From Pseudodesulfovibrio indicus (GTDB taxonomy: Bacteria; Desulfobacterota; Desulfovibrionia; Desulfovibrionales; Desulfovibrionaceae): a stretch of DNA of 64,000 bases. The DNA lies in contig NZ_CP014206.1 in the NCBI RefSeq assembly GCF_001563225.1, forward strand, positions 310,001 to 374,000. Reading direction: 5' to 3'. Below are positions 42,393 to 51,703 of the stretch, piece by piece (position 1 is the stretch's first letter; each line of letters begins with the position of its first letter). A program made the translations under genes and the position numbers. Under the pieces are notes generated by a model, which searched no databases, was not told the origin of the DNA, and was given only the letters and a program-made list of their open reading frames with translations.

Positions 42393-44354
42393 ATGACACA
42401 GACGGACAAGACCATCGCCGTGGTCAAGGGGCTGATCATGGACGGCGTGGCCAAGGCCAACTCCGGGCATCCGGGCGGGGCCATGTCCTCGTCGGACTAC
42501 GCCACCATCCTCTTCTCCGAGTTCCTGAATTTCAACCCGGACGACCCGCAGTGGTTCAACCGCGACCGGTTCATCCTCTCGGCCGGGCACGAGTCCATGC
42601 TTCTCTACAGCCTGTTGCACCTCAACGGCTTCATCTCCATTGACGACATCAAGAATTTCCGCCAGTTCGGGTCCCTGACCCCGGGCCACCCGGAGGTCCA
42701 CCTGACCCCGGGCGTGGAGGCCACCACCGGCCCCCTGGGCCAGGGCTTCGCCATGTCCGTGGGCTTTGCCTCGGCCGAGGCGTACCTGCGCGACAAGCTC
42801 GGCGCGGACGTCATGGACCACTACACCTACGCACTCGCCTCGGACGGCGACCTGCAGGAGCCCATCGCGCTCGGCGCGGCCTCCCTGGCCGGGCTGTGGA
42901 ACCTTGGCAAACTGATCGTCTACTACGATTCCAACCAGATCCAGCTGGCCGGTCCGACCTGCAAGGCGGACTGCACCGACCACCGCAAGGTGTTCGAGGG
43001 GCTGTGCTGGCAGGTCATCGAGGTGGACGGCCACAACCACGACGAGATCCGCAAGGCGATCACCGACGCGCAACTCGAGACCGGCAAGCCGACCCTGATC
43101 ATCGGCCACACCGTCATGGCCAAGGGTTGCGCCTCCATGGAGGGCAGCCACAAGACCCACGGCGAGCCGCTCAAGGCGGACGAGATCGCGGCCACCAAGA
43201 AGAAGCTCGGCCTGCCCGCCGAGGACTTCTACGTCCCCGAGGACGTGGTCGCCGCCTACCGCTCGCGGTTCGACGGCATGCGCAAGAACGCCGCCGACTG
43301 GCAGGCCATGGTGGACGAGAAGCTCAAGGACGCCGCCTTTGCCGAGATGTGGGGCCACGTGACCCTGCCCCGGTCCGAGCGGAAGATCGACTGGCCCGAA
43401 TTCACCCCCGGCGAGACCATGGCCACCCGCCAGGCCTGGGGCAAATGCCTGAACGCGGTCATGGACTCCCTGCCCACCCTGGTGGGCGGCTCCGCCGACC
43501 TCGACCCGTCCAACCAGACCGCCACCTTCCGCTCCACCTACGGCGACTTCGCCGTGGACGGGTTTGGCGCGCGCAACCTGGCCTTCGGCGTGCGCGAGTT
43601 CCCCATGGCGGCGATCATGAACGGCATGCAGCTGCACGGCGGCCTGCTCCCCTTCGGGGCCACCTTCCTGACCTTTGCCGACTACTGCCGCAACGCCATC
43701 CGCATGTCCGCGCTCCAGGAGCTGCCGGTGCTCTACGTCTTCACCCACGACTCCTTCTGGGTCGGCGAGGACGGCCCCACCCACCAGCCCATCGAGCACG
43801 TCAGCTCGCTCAGGCTCATCCCGGACCTCATCGACCTGCGCCCGGCGGACGCCAACGAAACCAAGGTCTGCCTGGACATCGCCCTGACCCAGGAGAAGAT
43901 GCCCTCGACCATCTTCCTGACCCGCCAGGGACTGCCGGTCCTCGACCCGGCCGAATACCCGTCCCTGTTCACCGGCCCGCGCAAGGGCGGCTACGTGATC
44001 AAGGACTGCGACGGCACCCCGGACCTGATCCTGGTGGGTTCCGGTTCCGAGGTCTCCCTGTGCCTGGAGACCGCCAAGCTGTTCAAGCGCAAGGTCCGCG
44101 TGGTCTCCATGCCGTCGGCCAAACTGTTTGACGATCAGCCCGAATCGTATAAAAATGAAGTATTGCCGCCCGAAGTGACAGCGCGGGCCGCCGCCGAGGC
44201 GGGACGCACGACCCTCTGGCACAAATATGTCGGCATAAACGGCGTCATCCTCGGCGTGGACCACTTCGGCGCCAGCGCGCCCGGCAAGGTCCTGTCCGAC
44301 AAGTACGGATTCACGCCGGAGAACTTCGCCCGGATGATCCGGGAGAAATACTAG
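42393..44354 (+). CDS. tkt: Transketolase
   Basis: A 653 aa thiamine-diphosphate enzyme of the pentose phosphate pathway that moves two-carbon units between sugar phosphates. Motifs are VAKANSGHPGGAMSSSDYA, the GHP..LTPGVEATTGPLGQGF segment, YALASDGDLQEPIALGAASL with the ThDP-binding GDxx..N-type motif, and the PYR-domain region VFTHDSFWVGEDGPTHQPIEH. A normal length and intact motifs support function. AAGGG lies 12 bases before ATG. It is followed by glpX after nine bases. Confidence 0.96.
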   Translation: MTQTDKTIAVVKGLIMDGVAKANSGHPGGAMSSSDYATILFSEFLNFNPDDPQWFNRDRFILSAGHESMLLYSLLHLNGFISIDDIKNFRQFGSLTPGHPEVHLTPGVEATTGPLGQGFAMSVGFASAEAYLRDKLGADVMDHYTYALASDGDLQEPIALGAASLAGLWNLGKLIVYYDSNQIQLAGPTCKADCTDHRKVFEGLCWQVIEVDGHNHDEIRKAITDAQLETGKPTLIIGHTVMAKGCASMEGSHKTHGEPLKADEIAATKKKLGLPAEDFYVPEDVVAAYRSRFDGMRKNAADWQAMVDEKLKDAAFAEMWGHVTLPRSERKIDWPEFTPGETMATRQAWGKCLNAVMDSLPTLVGGSADLDPSNQTATFRSTYGDFAVDGFGARNLAFGVREFPMAAIMNGMQLHGGLLPFGATFLTFADYCRNAIRMSALQELPVLYVFTHDSFWVGEDGPTHQPIEHVSSLRLIPDLIDLRPADANETKVCLDIALTQEKMPSTIFLTRQGLPVLDPAEYPSLFTGPRKGGYVIKDCDGTPDLILVGSGSEVSLCLETAKLFKRKVRVVSMPSAKLFDDQPESYKNEVLPPEVTARAAAEAGRTTLWHKYVGINGVILGVDHFGASAPGKVLSDKYGFTPENFARMIREKY

Positions 44355-44363
44355 GAGTTGCCA

Positions 44364-45347
44364 ATGGAAGCCCCACAGAAAAACCTCGCACTGGACCTGG
44401 TCCGAGTGACCGAAGCCGCCGCCCTGGCCTGCGCCCGCTGGCTCGGCAAGGGAGACAAGATCTCCGCCGACCAGGCCGCCGTGGACGCCATGCGGCTGTG
44501 CTTCAACACCCTGGAAATCCAGGGGCAGATCAGGATTGGCGAAGGCGAGAAAGACGACGCCCCCATGCTCTACGCCGGCGAAAAGCTCGGCCTGGGCTCC
44601 GGCCCCAAGGTGGACATCGCCGTGGACCCGCTGGAGGGCACCAACCTGCTGGCCAACGGCCGCCCCAACGCCATCTCCGTGGTCGGCGTCTGCCCCGCCG
44701 GGGCCATGTTCGACCCGGGCCCGAGCTACTACATGCAGAAACTCGTGGTCCCGGCCAACGCCAAGGACGTGGTGGACATCGAAGCCCCCACCGGCCACAA
44801 CCTGAAACTCATCGCCCGCGCCCTGGACAAGGACGTGGACGACCTGGTGGTCTTCGTCCTGGACAAGCCGCGCCACAAAAAGCTCATCTCCGAGATCCGC
44901 GAGGCGGGCGCGCGCATCCAGCTGCATACCGACGGCGACATCACCGGCTCGCTCATGGCCATTGACCCGCGCTGCGAGGTGGACGTCATGATGGGTACCG
45001 GCGGCACCCCCGAGGGCGTGCTCTCGGCCATCGCCATCCGGATCATGGGCGGCGAGATGTTCGCCAAGCTCGACCCCCAGAAGCAGAAGGAAAAGAACGC
45101 CCTGGCCGAGTTCGGCATGGACATCCGCCGGGTGCTCACCGTGGCCGACCTGGTCAAGTCCGACGACCTGTTCTTCGCGGCCACCGGCATCTCCGGCGGC
45201 ACCTTCCTGAAGGGCGTGACCTACCACGGCCACGGCGCGGAGACCTCCTCCCTGGTCATGCGCGGCAAGACCGGGACCATCCGCTACGTGGAGGCCATCC
45301 ACAACTGGGATACCCTGATGCGCTTCAGCGCCGTGGAATACGACTAG
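44364..45347 (+). CDS. glpX: Class II fructose-1,6-bisphosphatase
   Basis: A GlpX-type metal-dependent phosphatase that removes a phosphate from fructose 1,6-bisphosphate (and often sedoheptulose bisphosphate). The 327 aa protein has RIGEGEKDDAPMLYAGEKLG, the metal site DPLEGTNLLA, DVMMGTGGTPEGVLSAIAI and TGISGG. The ATG at 44364 has TAGGAG upstream; a TTG two codons earlier is inside the ribosome site and less likely. Cotranscribed with rpiB and tkt, it fits a sugar-phosphate rearrangement operon. A terminator follows. Confidence 0.95.
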   Translation: MEAPQKNLALDLVRVTEAAALACARWLGKGDKISADQAAVDAMRLCFNTLEIQGQIRIGEGEKDDAPMLYAGEKLGLGSGPKVDIAVDPLEGTNLLANGRPNAISVVGVCPAGAMFDPGPSYYMQKLVVPANAKDVVDIEAPTGHNLKLIARALDKDVDDLVVFVLDKPRHKKLISEIREAGARIQLHTDGDITGSLMAIDPRCEVDVMMGTGGTPEGVLSAIAIRIMGGEMFAKLDPQKQKEKNALAEFGMDIRRVLTVADLVKSDDLFFAATGISGGTFLKGVTYHGHGAETSSLVMRGKTGTIRYVEAIHNWDTLMRFSAVEYD

Positions 45348-45373
45348 GCCGTCACCGATTGATGAAAATGCAC

Positions 45374-45410
45374 CGGGCCGGGTCGCGAAAGCGTCCCGGC
45401 CCGTTTTCTT
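45374..45410 (+). terminator. Terminator of the rpiB-tkt-glpX operon
   Basis: CGGGCCGGGTCGC (45374-45386) pairs with GCGTCCCGGCCCG (45391-45403) with one T-T mismatch, followed by TTTTCTTTTC. Confidence 0.88.
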
Positions 45411-45463
45411 TTCTTTGAGCCGCCCGTGGAATGTGGTAGGAACAAAGTAAGGAGGATTGCGCC

Positions 45464-45820
45464 ATGACCAGCGATCAGCGACGCGGCACCAGAGTTTCCG
45501 CCGACTTCGAGGCCTATGTGACCATAGACGACGTGGTCACCCCGGTGGCCACCCGCAACCTGAGCCTCAAGGGCGCGCTCCTGTCCGGATGCGAGGACTG
45601 TCAGAGCGGGATCACCTGCGAGCTGCACCTGCCGCTGTCGCCGGGCGTGCGCATCGTTGTCACCGGCGAGATCGTGCGCATCAAGGGCGACTATGCCGCC
45701 ATGTCGTTCAAGGAGATGGACGAGTTGAGCTTCACCTTCCTGCACCGGCTGGTGACGCTGAACGCCGACGATCCCGAAGAGGTCGATGAGGAATTGATGC
45801 GGATTTTCGAGAAGTTCTGA
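45464..45820 (+). CDS. PilZ-domain protein
   Basis: A 118 aa single PilZ domain that should bind c-di-GMP. The RxxxR motif is DQRRGTR at the N-terminus, and the second motif is NLSLKG (N/DxSxxG). No effector domain is fused. AAGGAGG lies before the ATG. It is separated from glpX by the terminator, so it is monocistronic, and ends just before the convergent EamA gene. Partner proteins are unknown; the cyclase at 25477 is a possible source of signal in the window. Confidence 0.9.
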   Translation: MTSDQRRGTRVSADFEAYVTIDDVVTPVATRNLSLKGALLSGCEDCQSGITCELHLPLSPGVRIVVTGEIVRIKGDYAAMSFKEMDELSFTFLHRLVTLNADDPEEVDEELMRIFEKF

Positions 45821-45830
45821 TCGACCGGCG

Positions 45831-46708
45831 TCACGCCTGGGCCAGCCGCTCTCTGCGGGCGCTGCGGCCCAGGGCCAGGATGCCCAGCACGATGAGCGAA
45901 CCGCCCCCGATGGTCCAGGCGTCGGGGACTTCCCCCAAAAACATCAGGCCCCACATGGCCGCGAACACGATCTCCAGCGTGGAGACGCCGCTGATGCGCG
46001 CCGCGGACTCGATGGCGTATCCCTTGGTCATGAAGAACTGGCCCGCGTTCATGAACAGCCCCACGCCCACCAGCACGCCCCACTCGGCCGGGGTCGGCAT
46101 GACCCAGCCCTCGGCGAAGAGCGGCGAGAGCAGGGATATGGCGATGGGCGGATAGAGCATGACCACGGCCGGGCGCTCGGTCTTGGCCAGCACGCGCACG
46201 GCCAGAATCGCCCAGGAGGTCAGGAACACGCTGACCATGGCCGCGAGCAGCCCCATGGGGTCCAGCTCCGGGCCGCCCAGTCCGAACAGGAAGCCCGGCC
46301 TGCACACCAGGGTCACCCCGGCCAGGGAGGTGACGATGGCCAGCATCGCGCCCTTGGACAGGGTCTCGCCCATGATCAGCCAGGCCAGCAGGGCCACGGT
46401 GATGGGGTGGGAGAAGATGAGCACCAATGCGTCAGCCAGGGGCAGGTGCACGATGGTGTAGAAATCCGCAAACATGGCCCCGAACCCCAGCAGCCCGCGC
46501 GCGGCCAGCAGCAGCTTGCGCTTGCCGAACATGTCCCGCCCGGAACCGCGCAGCATGACCCAGCACATGACCAGCCCGATGACGCCCCGCACGAAGAGAA
46601 TTTCCATTGCGGGCAGACGGGTTCCGGCGAGCTTCACGAACAGGGAGCCGATGGAAAAAAGAAGGTGCCGAACAGCATGAAACGCATGCCGGGGGTCAGG
46701 ATGTCCAT
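45831..46708 (-). pseudogene. EamA-family transporter gene with a one-base frameshift near its start
   Basis: The body encodes an EamA/DMT transporter with about ten membrane helices (for example ALVLIFSHPITVALLAWLIMGE). The natural start at 46708 gives MDILTPGMRFMLFGTFFF, which then goes out of frame at a run of six A on the + strand (46655-46660). Adding one base restores FFFSIGSLFVKLAGTRLPAM, a proper first helix. In the present sequence translation from 46708 stops after a few codons. A shorter protein from an internal start remains possible. A homopolymer sequencing error is an alternative. Confidence 0.75.
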
Positions 46709-46752
46709 GGGCGGAGACTATGCCTTTCGGTCTCCGAGTCAAGCGGAATCAG

Positions 46753-47559
46753 CTAGTTGTGGGCCTCCAGCATGGGGCAGGGCGAGAGGCTTTCGCCGAG
46801 GAACTCGTGCATCATCGAATGGGCGATTTCCTCCATCCTCCCCTCGTCGGCCATCCGGCTCAGCACGCGGTTCACGGCAGGGACGAGGTCCGCATGTTTC
46901 CGGTTCAGGTAATGGTACATGGGGTTGACCGCCAGCGGCTTGTCCAGAATCCTGATCCCCTCCAGCTTGACCTTGGCCAGGGTGGGCAGGATGTCGAAAT
47001 ACTCGGCCAGACCGAATTCAACGCGATCGTTTTGCAGCAGGGCCAGCATGTTCTCGTAGGAGGCGACCGTGTGCCGGTCCATGCCCGTGGTGGCCTTTTC
47101 CAGGAATTTGTAACCGTTGCAGATGCATACCGGGCGGTCGCCCATGCCTCGGAAACCCGACTCCGGGTCATAGTCCGACCGCTTGGTAAAGACCGCAATG
47201 CGGTTGAAGTAGAGCGGCGTGGGGACGCGGATCAAATTCGGGTAGTCCTTTTCGATCACCGCCACGCGCGCCGCCTCACCGTCCACAAAGCCCTCGTTGG
47301 CCATGATCAGGGCACGCTCGGGAGGCAGTCTCCAGATGACGACCTCGTATCCCAACTCGGTATAGGCCTCACTCAAGATGCGGCCGAAGAGCTCGCTCAT
47401 GCCGTTGCTGGAAAAGGAGGAAAAGACCATCTGCGGGCGCAGGTCTGGGGGCGCGGCAAGACACGCCCCCGGAAGCGCCAACGCGCACAGGGCCAACGCC
47501 AGAAGGAAGGGGAGTCTGAATGGCGCGGCGATCCCGCGCCCGCTCGATCCCAAGGTCAT
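46753..47559 (-). CDS. Periplasmic solute-binding protein (family 3 type)
   Basis: A 268 aa secreted protein. The signal peptide is MTLGSSGRGIAAPFRLPFLLALALCALALPGACLA, set by AGGAAAG before the ATG at 47559. The body has ELFGRILSEAYTELGYEV and LPPERALIMANEG, typical of family 3 extracellular binding proteins, and ends with HSMMHEFLGESLSP. No permease or ATPase gene is next to it, so it may be an orphan receptor or feed a distant transporter. The frameshifted gene at 17743 belongs to the same type. Confidence 0.88.
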   Translation of the reverse strand: MTLGSSGRGIAAPFRLPFLLALALCALALPGACLAAPPDLRPQMVFSSFSSNGMSELFGRILSEAYTELGYEVVIWRLPPERALIMANEGFVDGEAARVAVIEKDYPNLIRVPTPLYFNRIAVFTKRSDYDPESGFRGMGDRPVCICNGYKFLEKATTGMDRHTVASYENMLALLQNDRVEFGLAEYFDILPTLAKVKLEGIRILDKPLAVNPMYHYLNRKHADLVPAVNRVLSRMADEGRMEEIAHSMMHEFLGESLSPCPMLEAHN

Positions 47560-47679
47560 GCCGACTTTCCTCGTTACTGGATGATTCCGCCTCGGCAACA
47601 CCTATCATTTTTCAAGAGAATAGAAAAATCAATATTCGGCATTTCCCGTCTTGGCGGCCATGCCGCCCGCGCAAGGACC

Positions 47680-48498
47680 CTACAGGGAGAAGAAGCGCCG
47701 CGCGTTGTCGCCCGCCGTGCGCCACACGTCCTCCAGGGGACGGCCCTTGATCTGGGCCACGCGCCGGGCGGTGAACACGCTGAGCGCCGGGTGGTTGCGC
47801 TTCCCCCGCCAGGGCTCGGGCGCGAGGTAGGGGCAGTCGGTCTCCAGCAGCAGTCGCTCGAAGGGGATGCGCGCCACCGCCGCCTGGAGGTCGTCGGAAT
47901 TCTTTCGGAAAGTCACTGGTCCGGGGATGGATATGTGCCAGCCGTTGGCCACCAGCCGCTCGGCCAGCTCGATGCCCGCGCCGAAGCAGTGCCAGAGCAC
48001 CGGATAGTCCCGGAACCCCTCGGCCTCCAGGATCTCCACGGCGTCGTCGTTGGCGTCGCGGGAGTGGATGATCACCGGCAGGGCCAGCTCGCGGGCCAGG
48101 TGGAGCTGGCGGACGAAAGCTGCCTGCTGCACGTCGTGGTCCACGCGCTCCCAGTAATAGTCCAGGCCGATCTCGCCCACGCCCTTGAGGCGCGGGTCGG
48201 CCTTGAACTGCTCGCGCATGCGGCCTACTGCCGCGTCATCAAGCTGGTCCGCGTCGTTGGGATGAACGCCCATGATGAAGGATATCTCAGGGTGGGAATC
48301 GAACAGGGCACGCCCCCGCTCGTAGGCCTCGGGGCCGAGAAAGACGTTGACGATGTGGCCCACGCCGGAGGCCCTGGCGCGGCCTATGATCGTCTCGCGG
48401 TCCTCGTCGAAGTCGTCGAGGTCGAGGTGGGCGTGGGAATCAACGCCGACAGGCGGCAATTCCAGGGATTCGGGTTCGGGTCGTTTGCTCTTGGACAT
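47680..48498 (-). CDS. tatD: TatD-family metal-dependent hydrolase
   Basis: A 272 aa TIM-barrel hydrolase of the TatD family (metal-dependent DNase/phosphoesterase in characterised members). Metal ligands appear in VDSHAHLDLDDF, GVGEIGLDYYW, PVIIHSRDA and LWHCFGAG, and LLLETDCPYL carries the last Asp. The start is 19 bases after the glycosyltransferase stop, on the same strand. The N-terminal 15 residues precede the usual core start. Its role may be DNA or RNA quality control. Confidence 0.93.
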   Translation of the reverse strand: MSKSKRPEPESLELPPVGVDSHAHLDLDDFDEDRETIIGRARASGVGHIVNVFLGPEAYERGRALFDSHPEISFIMGVHPNDADQLDDAAVGRMREQFKADPRLKGVGEIGLDYYWERVDHDVQQAAFVRQLHLARELALPVIIHSRDANDDAVEILEAEGFRDYPVLWHCFGAGIELAERLVANGWHISIPGPVTFRKNSDDLQAAVARIPFERLLLETDCPYLAPEPWRGKRNHPALSVFTARRVAQIKGRPLEDVWRTAGDNARRFFSL

Positions 48499-48517
48499 GG
48501 TCGCGGATGTTCCTGGC

Positions 48518-49504
48518 TTACAGGGAATCCCAGAGGGCGAGCACGGCCAGCCGCTGCTCCTCCAGGGAATAGGCGTCCGCCGTGGCCTGGCCGGCGGCCA
48601 GCGCTTCGTCCAGGCTCGGGTCGTTCGAGTTGAACAGGTCCACGGCCTCGCCCAGGCTCATGGCCGCGTCCAGCACGTCGCCGTCGGCGCACCACATGCC
48701 GTTGCCGGACCAGGGAACCTCGCGCAGGGGAACCCACGGCGTAAAGCGGGGGGTCGACCGCATGGACCGCATGTAGTCCCAGCCGCCGAAGCCGGTGAAC
48801 CCCACGGGCAGGCAGCCGCACCCCATGGCCTCCAGGGGCGGCAAAGGACACCCTTCCGGAAACCCGGTGACCAGGAAGATGTGCGCGGAGCGCAGGACCT
48901 CGGCCACTCCGTGAGCGTCCAGCCCTTCGATGGGCAGCCAGTTGACCTCGCACCCGCCGCAGCGGTGGTCGAAGATGGCCCTGATCTGCTCGGCCAGTGC
49001 CTTGTTCTTGCGCGGCATGTAGGCCACGTTGACCTTGCCGCGCGGTTTGGCGGCCGGGGCGTGAAAGATGGTCCGGTCGATGCCGGGCCGCAGCACGGGC
49101 GCGTCCTTACAGGTGGATTCCTTGATGAACCGGGCCACGGGATCGGACACGGCCAGAAACTCTACGGGCAGGCTGTGCCAGTCCACGCCATCGGGCATGG
49201 AGGAAAAGAGATAGGCCCAGTTCTGGACGTAGCTCAGACACTGCGACCCGGCGTACAGGCCGGGCGACAGGGCGTTTACCCACCCTTCGGGCACCAGCCA
49301 GAGGTCGGCCCCGGTCAGTCGAAGGTCCTGCCACTCGATGACCGGCGCGGCATCGGCCAGGCCGGCAGGCCGCCAGCCGCCCTTGTCCCTGGCCACGAGA
49401 AAGGTTTCCCGCCCCGCCTGGTGGAGGATGTCGGCCAACTGCCGCAACACGGTGACGCCACCGGTCGGCTTGGAGACCGGCGGCAAGAAGATGAACGTTT
49501 TCAT
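48518..49504 (-). CDS. Glycosyltransferase (GT4-like)
   Basis: A 328 aa protein with FIFLPPVSKPTGGVTVLRQLADIL at the N-terminus and VNVAYMPRKNKALAEQI and LVTGFPEGCPLPPLEAMGCGCLPVGF in the C-terminal half. FPEGCPLPPLEAMGCG is the donor-binding pattern of GT4-type retaining glycosyltransferases (E-x7-E-like). The acceptor is unknown. The ATG at 49504 is used; a TTG seven codons earlier is possible. tatD follows in the same direction. Confidence 0.82.
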   Translation of the reverse strand: MKTFIFLPPVSKPTGGVTVLRQLADILHQAGRETFLVARDKGGWRPAGLADAAPVIEWQDLRLTGADLWLVPEGWVNALSPGLYAGSQCLSYVQNWAYLFSSMPDGVDWHSLPVEFLAVSDPVARFIKESTCKDAPVLRPGIDRTIFHAPAAKPRGKVNVAYMPRKNKALAEQIRAIFDHRCGGCEVNWLPIEGLDAHGVAEVLRSAHIFLVTGFPEGCPLPPLEAMGCGCLPVGFTGFGGWDYMRSMRSTPRFTPWVPLREVPWSGNGMWCADGDVLDAAMSLGEAVDLFNSNDPSLDEALAAGQATADAYSLEEQRLAVLALWDSL

Positions 49505-49552
49505 GGTCTTTTCTGTGAACCACAAACCGGCATGTTTGGCAAGGAGAGGCTG

Positions 49553-49593
49553 CGGGGCGGGTGTGCAAGGGAGGCCCGCCCCGCAGTGGAGGG
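49553..49593. repeat. GC-rich inverted repeat
   Basis: CTGCGGGGCGGG (about 49555-49566) pairs with CCCGCCCCGCAG (about 49577-49592). There is no T-run on either side, so a terminator role is doubtful. It lies just upstream of the glycosyltransferase gene. Confidence 0.45.
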
Positions 49594-49694
49594 AAGGAGT
49601 TCCATCTTACGTGCTGGCTGAACAATATCTAACCATTCCCGTTCCGGCCCGCCCGTCATTCCCATAACGACCAGGCAACAATCCGGTAACAACG

Positions 49695-50090
49695 CAAGAT
49701 CCCAAGGAGCGCCTTCAAGGCGCAGCACAATGGCTCTCCTGCACCGGAGTCCCGCTCAAAGGCCTTCTTCCATCGCCCTTCGTACCGTCAAGCCGCCCGC
49801 AGCGAGCCCTGTTCCGGACGCCTAGAACCCGACCGCGAAGGGGCGGCGGCTCCGTTCCCGTGACCCGGAGGTATTCCATGAAAGGGGCGTTCCCGTGGAG
49901 GCTCGCACTTTACTTATGATCAGATGGAGCCGGAAGGCTTCGCAGAGCGGATCGGGTTCTTGGCGGTGAAACTCGGGCGGGGATGCCCCCCCGGCGTTTC
50001 TTTGGTTCTTTCCTTTCGCCCGGGAAAGGAAAACCCCGCCGGGAAGGTCCCAAAAAACATGGAGGAGCGACAGCCACGGCTCTCCCTCCT
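49695..50090 (+). repeat. Long dispersed repeat, copy C
   Basis: It matches copy B in direct and copy A in inverse orientation: GACGCCTAGAACCCGACCGC, the GGGGCGTTCCCGTGGAGGCTCGCAC stretch, CAGATGGAGCCGGAAGGCTTCGCAGAGCGG and the diverged GGTTCTTTCCTTTCGCCCGG palindrome. It lacks the 119 bp insert of copy A. The gap 49526-50141 has no supported gene. Confidence 0.75.
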
Positions 50091-50141
50091 CCATAAAAAC
50101 ACCGGAAGCAGGAGTCCCCTCCCCCCCCAAAAAAAAGAAAA

Positions 50142-51053
50142 CTACGGTCTCAACTGACTCAAGACCATCCCCGCCAGCATCAACCCGCACCCCACCAATC
50201 CCCTGGTGGTCAGCACCTCCCCGAGCATGATCCACCCGCCGATGGCGGCGAACACCGACTCCAGGCTGAGGATGATGGCCGCGTGCGCGGGCTGCGCGTC
50301 CCGCTGGGCCACCACCTGCAGGGTATAGGCCACCCCCACGGACATGAGGCCGCCGTAGGCGATGGCCGGGGCCGCGCCCATGATTCCCGCCAGGGAAATC
50401 TCCTCGGTGACCACCGCGCCGAAGAGCGAGAGCACCGCGCAGGCCGCGAACTGCACCGTGGACAGCTTGATGGCGTCCACCCCGTCCAGGCCGGGGGACA
50501 GCTTGCCCACCAGCAGGACGTGGCCCGCCCAGAAAAACGCGCCCACGAGCACGAGCAGGTCGCCGAAGGAGATGGTCAGGTCCGCGGTGACGGAGAGCAG
50601 GTACATGCCGACCACGGCGAGCCCAGCGCCCACCCAGGTCCCCCAGCCGGGCCGCTGGGCCAGGAGGAGGCCGAAGAGGGGCACCAGGACCACGTACAGC
50701 CCGGTGATGAATCCGGCCTTGCCCGCGGTGGAGGCCTCCAGGCCGAACTCGGCCAGCTGCGGACCGGCCAACCCGACCTGTTGCAGGGTCGCGCCCGCGA
50801 ACAGGGCCAGCCCGAGCAGGAGCCCGCCCACGGCCATGCCCTTGCGGTCCGCGCCCGCGAAACCGGGCGCGCGCCTCTTTTCCAGAACCATGATCAGGGG
50901 GGTCAGGGCGAGTGCGCCCAGGGCGAAACGGATGCCGTTGAAGGTCAGGGGGCCGACGTGCTCCATGCCCACGCGCTGGGCCACGAAAGCCAACCCCCAG
51001 ATGGCGGCGGTCAGGAAGAGGAGGACGTCGGCGCGGAGGGCGCGGGTATTCAC
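50142..51053 (-). CDS. EamA-family drug/metabolite transporter
   Basis: A 303 aa inner-membrane protein with two EamA halves and about ten membrane helices. The first is LLFLTAAIWGLAFVAQRVGMEHVGPLTFNGIRF, the usual family opening. The second half includes SLESVFAAIGGWIMLGEVLTTRG, the conserved ESxxAxxxGxxxxGE pattern. The substrate is unknown. The GTG start has GGAG upstream. It lies 72 bases after the WbuC-like gene on the same strand. It is intact, unlike the related gene at 45831. Confidence 0.92.
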   Translation of the reverse strand: MNTRALRADVLLFLTAAIWGLAFVAQRVGMEHVGPLTFNGIRFALGALALTPLIMVLEKRRAPGFAGADRKGMAVGGLLLGLALFAGATLQQVGLAGPQLAEFGLEASTAGKAGFITGLYVVLVPLFGLLLAQRPGWGTWVGAGLAVVGMYLLSVTADLTISFGDLLVLVGAFFWAGHVLLVGKLSPGLDGVDAIKLSTVQFAACAVLSLFGAVVTEEISLAGIMGAAPAIAYGGLMSVGVAYTLQVVAQRDAQPAHAAIILSLESVFAAIGGWIMLGEVLTTRGLVGCGLMLAGMVLSQLRP

Positions 51054-51124
51054 GGGGAGAGCTCCTTACGAAAATAGATCATCCCCTGTACGCGATTCGA
51101 TGCCGGGGGGCAAGGAAAGCCGGG

Positions 51125-51703
51125 CTACTGGTCCGGTTCCTCGCCCCGCTCCGCCCGGACGGCCTCGGCCTCGGCGCTCGCCTTGGCGGCCAGGCTCCGC
51201 AGCAGCTCCAGCAGGTACGCCTCGGCCTCCGGGGTCCCTTCACGTGGCGCCCAGGACGGCACGTCCTTGTCCGATTCCTCGGCGTAGGGGCCGGTCTTGC
51301 ATTCGAAGACCAGGGTGTCCGGCTTGAGCGGGATGTAGGTGTGGTAGATGTGCGGGGCCACGTCCACACCGAATATCTCGGTGCCGGGCTGGAGCAGGGT
51401 CTGCTCCGCGATCTCGCCGTCGTCGGTGAAGCGGATGAAGAGCATGGAACCGGCCATGACCAGCAGGGTCTCGTCCTTGGGCGGGTCGAGGTGCCGGTGG
51501 GGCATGACGTAGGTGCCGGGCTGCATGGCGTTGAACATGCGGTGCGCCGGGGCCTCGACGGATTTGTGGAGTTTCTGCAGCAGCCGCTTGCGCGGGCTCT
51601 GCCGCGAACGCGCCAGCAGCTCGCCCACCAGGGTCAGGGTCAGGTGGGTGACGTCGGACCGGGGCGCTTCCAGGGCGGTGGGGTAGGTTTTCTCTTCGCT
51701 CAT
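51125..51703 (-). CDS. WbuC-family cupin-fold metalloprotein
   Basis: A 192 aa cupin protein. RMFNAMQPGTYVMPHRHLDPPKDETLLVMAGSMLFIRFTDDG is the signature of the WbuC family, with the metal-binding HRH and Glu. WbuC proteins are usually encoded in O-antigen or surface polysaccharide clusters, and the function is unknown. The C-terminal tail is charged and Ala/Glu-rich, beyond the usual fold. GGAGTAGGGC precedes the ATG. The neighbours (deacetylase-like, glycosyltransferases) fit a polysaccharide setting. Confidence 0.85.
   Translation of the reverse strand: MSEEKTYPTALEAPRSDVTHLTLTLVGELLARSRQSPRKRLLQKLHKSVEAPAHRMFNAMQPGTYVMPHRHLDPPKDETLLVMAGSMLFIRFTDDGEIAEQTLLQPGTEIFGVDVAPHIYHTYIPLKPDTLVFECKTGPYAEESDKDVPSWAPREGTPEAEAYLLELLRSLAAKASAEAEAVRAERGEEPDQ

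Noticed and set aside
42288-45302. Open frame of about 1000 codons on the minus strand over tkt and glpX
   Set aside because: Repetitive Gly/Val/His-rich sequence opposite two clearly functional genes; no start signal.
49822-50235. Small frame with PPGVSLVLSFRP in the long repeats
   Set aside because: Seen in copies A, B and C but with different starts and ends and frame breaks; likely a by-product of the repeat.
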